A program made the position numbers and the translations under genes. 6,596 nucleotides of DNA from Verrucomicrobiota bacterium (GTDB taxonomy: Bacteria; Verrucomicrobiota; Verrucomicrobiia; Chthoniobacterales; UBA10450), in NCBI GenBank assembly GCA_003219945.1, contig QHQV01000364.1, positions 5,354-11,949 on the forward strand, given 5' to 3'. Of the stretch, positions 5,833 to 6,596 are shown piece after piece. The notes beneath the pieces were generated by a model, which was not told where the DNA came from, made no database searches, and worked only from the letters and a program-made list of their open reading frames with translations. Within the stretch, counting starts at the first letter, position 1. Every line of letters starts with the position of its first letter.

Positions 5833-6444
5833 TTATTGCTTTCGGCTTTCGCGCTGCATCGGCACAAAGCGAACCGGTAACGTGGCGCTTTCTTTCAGCT
5901 GCCCACTTTTCTTTTCGAGCAGATAAAGCTGCTGGGCGAATTGTTCGCCGACGGGAATCACCATGCGCCCGCCGTCTTTCAGTTGATCGACAAGCGGTTG
6001 CGGAACCTTCTCGGGCGCGCAGGTCACGATGATCGCATCAAACGGCGCCTCTTCGGGCCAGCCTTTGTAACCGTCGCCCATCTTGACATGCACATTCCTG
6101 TAACCCAGGCGTTGTAGTGTTGCTTCCGCACTTTTCGCGAGCGGTTCGACGATCTCGATCGTGTAAACCCCTGCCACGAGCTCAGCTAAAATCGCCGCCT
6201 GATAACCTGAACCGCTCCCGATTTCTAATACGTGATCGCTTGGTTTCAACCGCAGTTGCTCAGTCATGAACGCAACAATATATGGCTGCGAAATGGTCTG
6301 ATCGTAACCAATGGGCAATGGCCCGTCCTCGTATGCGTCGGATCGCGCATCCATCGGAACAAACTCCTCGCGCAGCACCTTCGCCATCGCTGCAAGCACG
6401 CGTTCGTCCTTGATGCCGCGTGGCTTCAACTGTTGCTCGACCAT
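5833..6444 (-). CDS. pcm: Protein-L-isoaspartate O-methyltransferase (PCMT)
   Basis: The 203-residue enzyme transfers a methyl group from S-adenosylmethionine to the free carboxylate of L-isoaspartyl residues, starting repair of aged proteins. All expected features are present: the substrate loop GYDQTISQPY with catalytic Ser52, SAM motif I LEIGSGSGYQ (73-82), the acidic end of strand 2 IEIVE (96-100), GDGYKGWP (123-130), FDAIIVTCAPEKVP (135-148) and GGRMVIPVG. Length is very near the cytoplasmic type (about 208 residues), so the catalytic domain is complete from Met 6444. The same frame continues upstream past one TAG (6450-6448) into a signal-like leader starting at ATG 6546, so the ancestral protein was probably exported. 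With the stop, the enzyme must start internally at 6444. No strong Shine-Dalgarno stands before that ATG, so yield is uncertain. Confidence 0.93.
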   Translation of the reverse strand: MVEQQLKPRGIKDERVLAAMAKVLREEFVPMDARSDAYEDGPLPIGYDQTISQPYIVAFMTEQLRLKPSDHVLEIGSGSGYQAAILAELVAGVYTIEIVEPLAKSAEATLQRLGYRNVHVKMGDGYKGWPEEAPFDAIIVTCAPEKVPQPLVDQLKDGGRMVIPVGEQFAQQLYLLEKKSGQLKESATLPVRFVPMQRESRKQ

Positions 6445-6546
6445 CCGCTAACGCTGCGCTGCGAAATCGGCAGCCGTCGCGACCTGTTGGCCACAGCCAG
6501 TGGTAGCGATCGCAGTAAGAAGCAGACACTGCGCCAGAATTCGCAT
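6445..6546 (-). pseudogene. Signal-peptide/lipobox leader cut off from PCMT by an in-frame TAG
   Basis: From ATG 6546-6544 the frame reads MRILAQCLLLTAIATTGC, then GQQVATAADFAAQR, then TAG (6450-6448), Arg and the Met of PCMT. The hydrophobic stretch followed by TTGCG resembles a lipoprotein signal with Cys18 as lipidation site. An in-frame GTG at 6567 would add VRRYLLQ in front, a better basic n-region. Spacing and frame match exported PCMT forms in which a linker such as FAAQR..MVE precedes the catalytic domain. I see no Shine-Dalgarno consensus before either start. As written it would encode a 32-residue peptide. Confidence 0.7.
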
Positions 6547-6596
6547 TTGCAGAAGATAACGCCGCACGCGCGGCTGCGAAAGGAGCGCTGCGCCTT

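Noticed and set aside
6260..6529. 89-codon - strand frame covering the PCMT 5' end
   Set aside because: It is the shifted frame of PCMT and its leader; the product (Arg/Ala-rich) lacks any family features.
500..6546. Stop codon reassignment to explain the in-frame TAG and TGA codons
   Set aside because: The affected frame at 500-898 has both TGA and TAG and looks decayed, while TAG at 5751-5753 ends a gene normally with a TAA only 12 codons later; other genes end in TGA or TAA without extension.
1..6596. CRISPR array, tRNA, rRNA, insertion sequence or phage genes
   Set aside because: No evenly spaced direct repeats with unique spacers, no cloverleaf or rRNA-like stretches, and no transposase, integrase or phage motif were seen on either strand; 6568-6596 beyond the PCMT leader holds nothing I can name.

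Overview
The window is most likely from a Gram-negative soil bacterium of the Verrucomicrobiota, perhaps Chthoniobacterales ('Udaeobacter'-like). This is an inference from three things: a kelch-repeat protein with a Thr/Pro tail ending in a PRxRPTP-type motif, several palindromic intergenic repeats of a kind I associate with such genomes, and exported-protein signals. No rRNA, tRNA, CRISPR array, transposase or phage gene is visible.

Left part (1-930, + strand): the C-terminal end of a kelch-repeat protein with a low-complexity Thr/Pro tail. It is followed 6 bp later by a decayed open frame (500-898) carrying in-frame TGA, TAG and TAG codons. That frame resembles the N-terminal module of the same protein family, so it looks like the remnant of a tandem paralogue.

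Middle part (914-5126, - strand): three genes in one direction. In transcription order they are a multi-pass GT-C (GT39/ArnT-like) glycosyltransferase, an APC-family amino acid permease, and a fold-type I PLP aminotransferase. Permease and aminotransferase overlap by ATGA and are almost certainly co-translated, suggesting amino acid uptake coupled to transamination. A 146-bp gap filled by a composite palindrome separates the glycosyltransferase from the pair, so its membership of the operon is uncertain.

Right part (5127-6596): a divergent + strand gene for a small secreted protein of unknown function, a palindromic repeat, and a convergent - strand gene for protein-L-isoaspartate O-methyltransferase (PCMT). 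The PCMT frame continues upstream through a single TAG codon into a clear signal-peptide/lipobox-like leader, so the export signal appears to be cut off from the enzyme.

Four palindromic repeats (about 895-927, 3323-3446, 5083-5121 and 5756-5830) punctuate the gene ends. Three of them supply or overlap coding boundaries: stop codons of the aminotransferase and the kelch remnant, the start codon of the permease, and the dubious N terminus of the glycosyltransferase. I found no clearly new multi-gene system. The most notable points are the amber codon in the PCMT leader, the broken tandem kelch-family copy, and the palindromes that have become gene ends.
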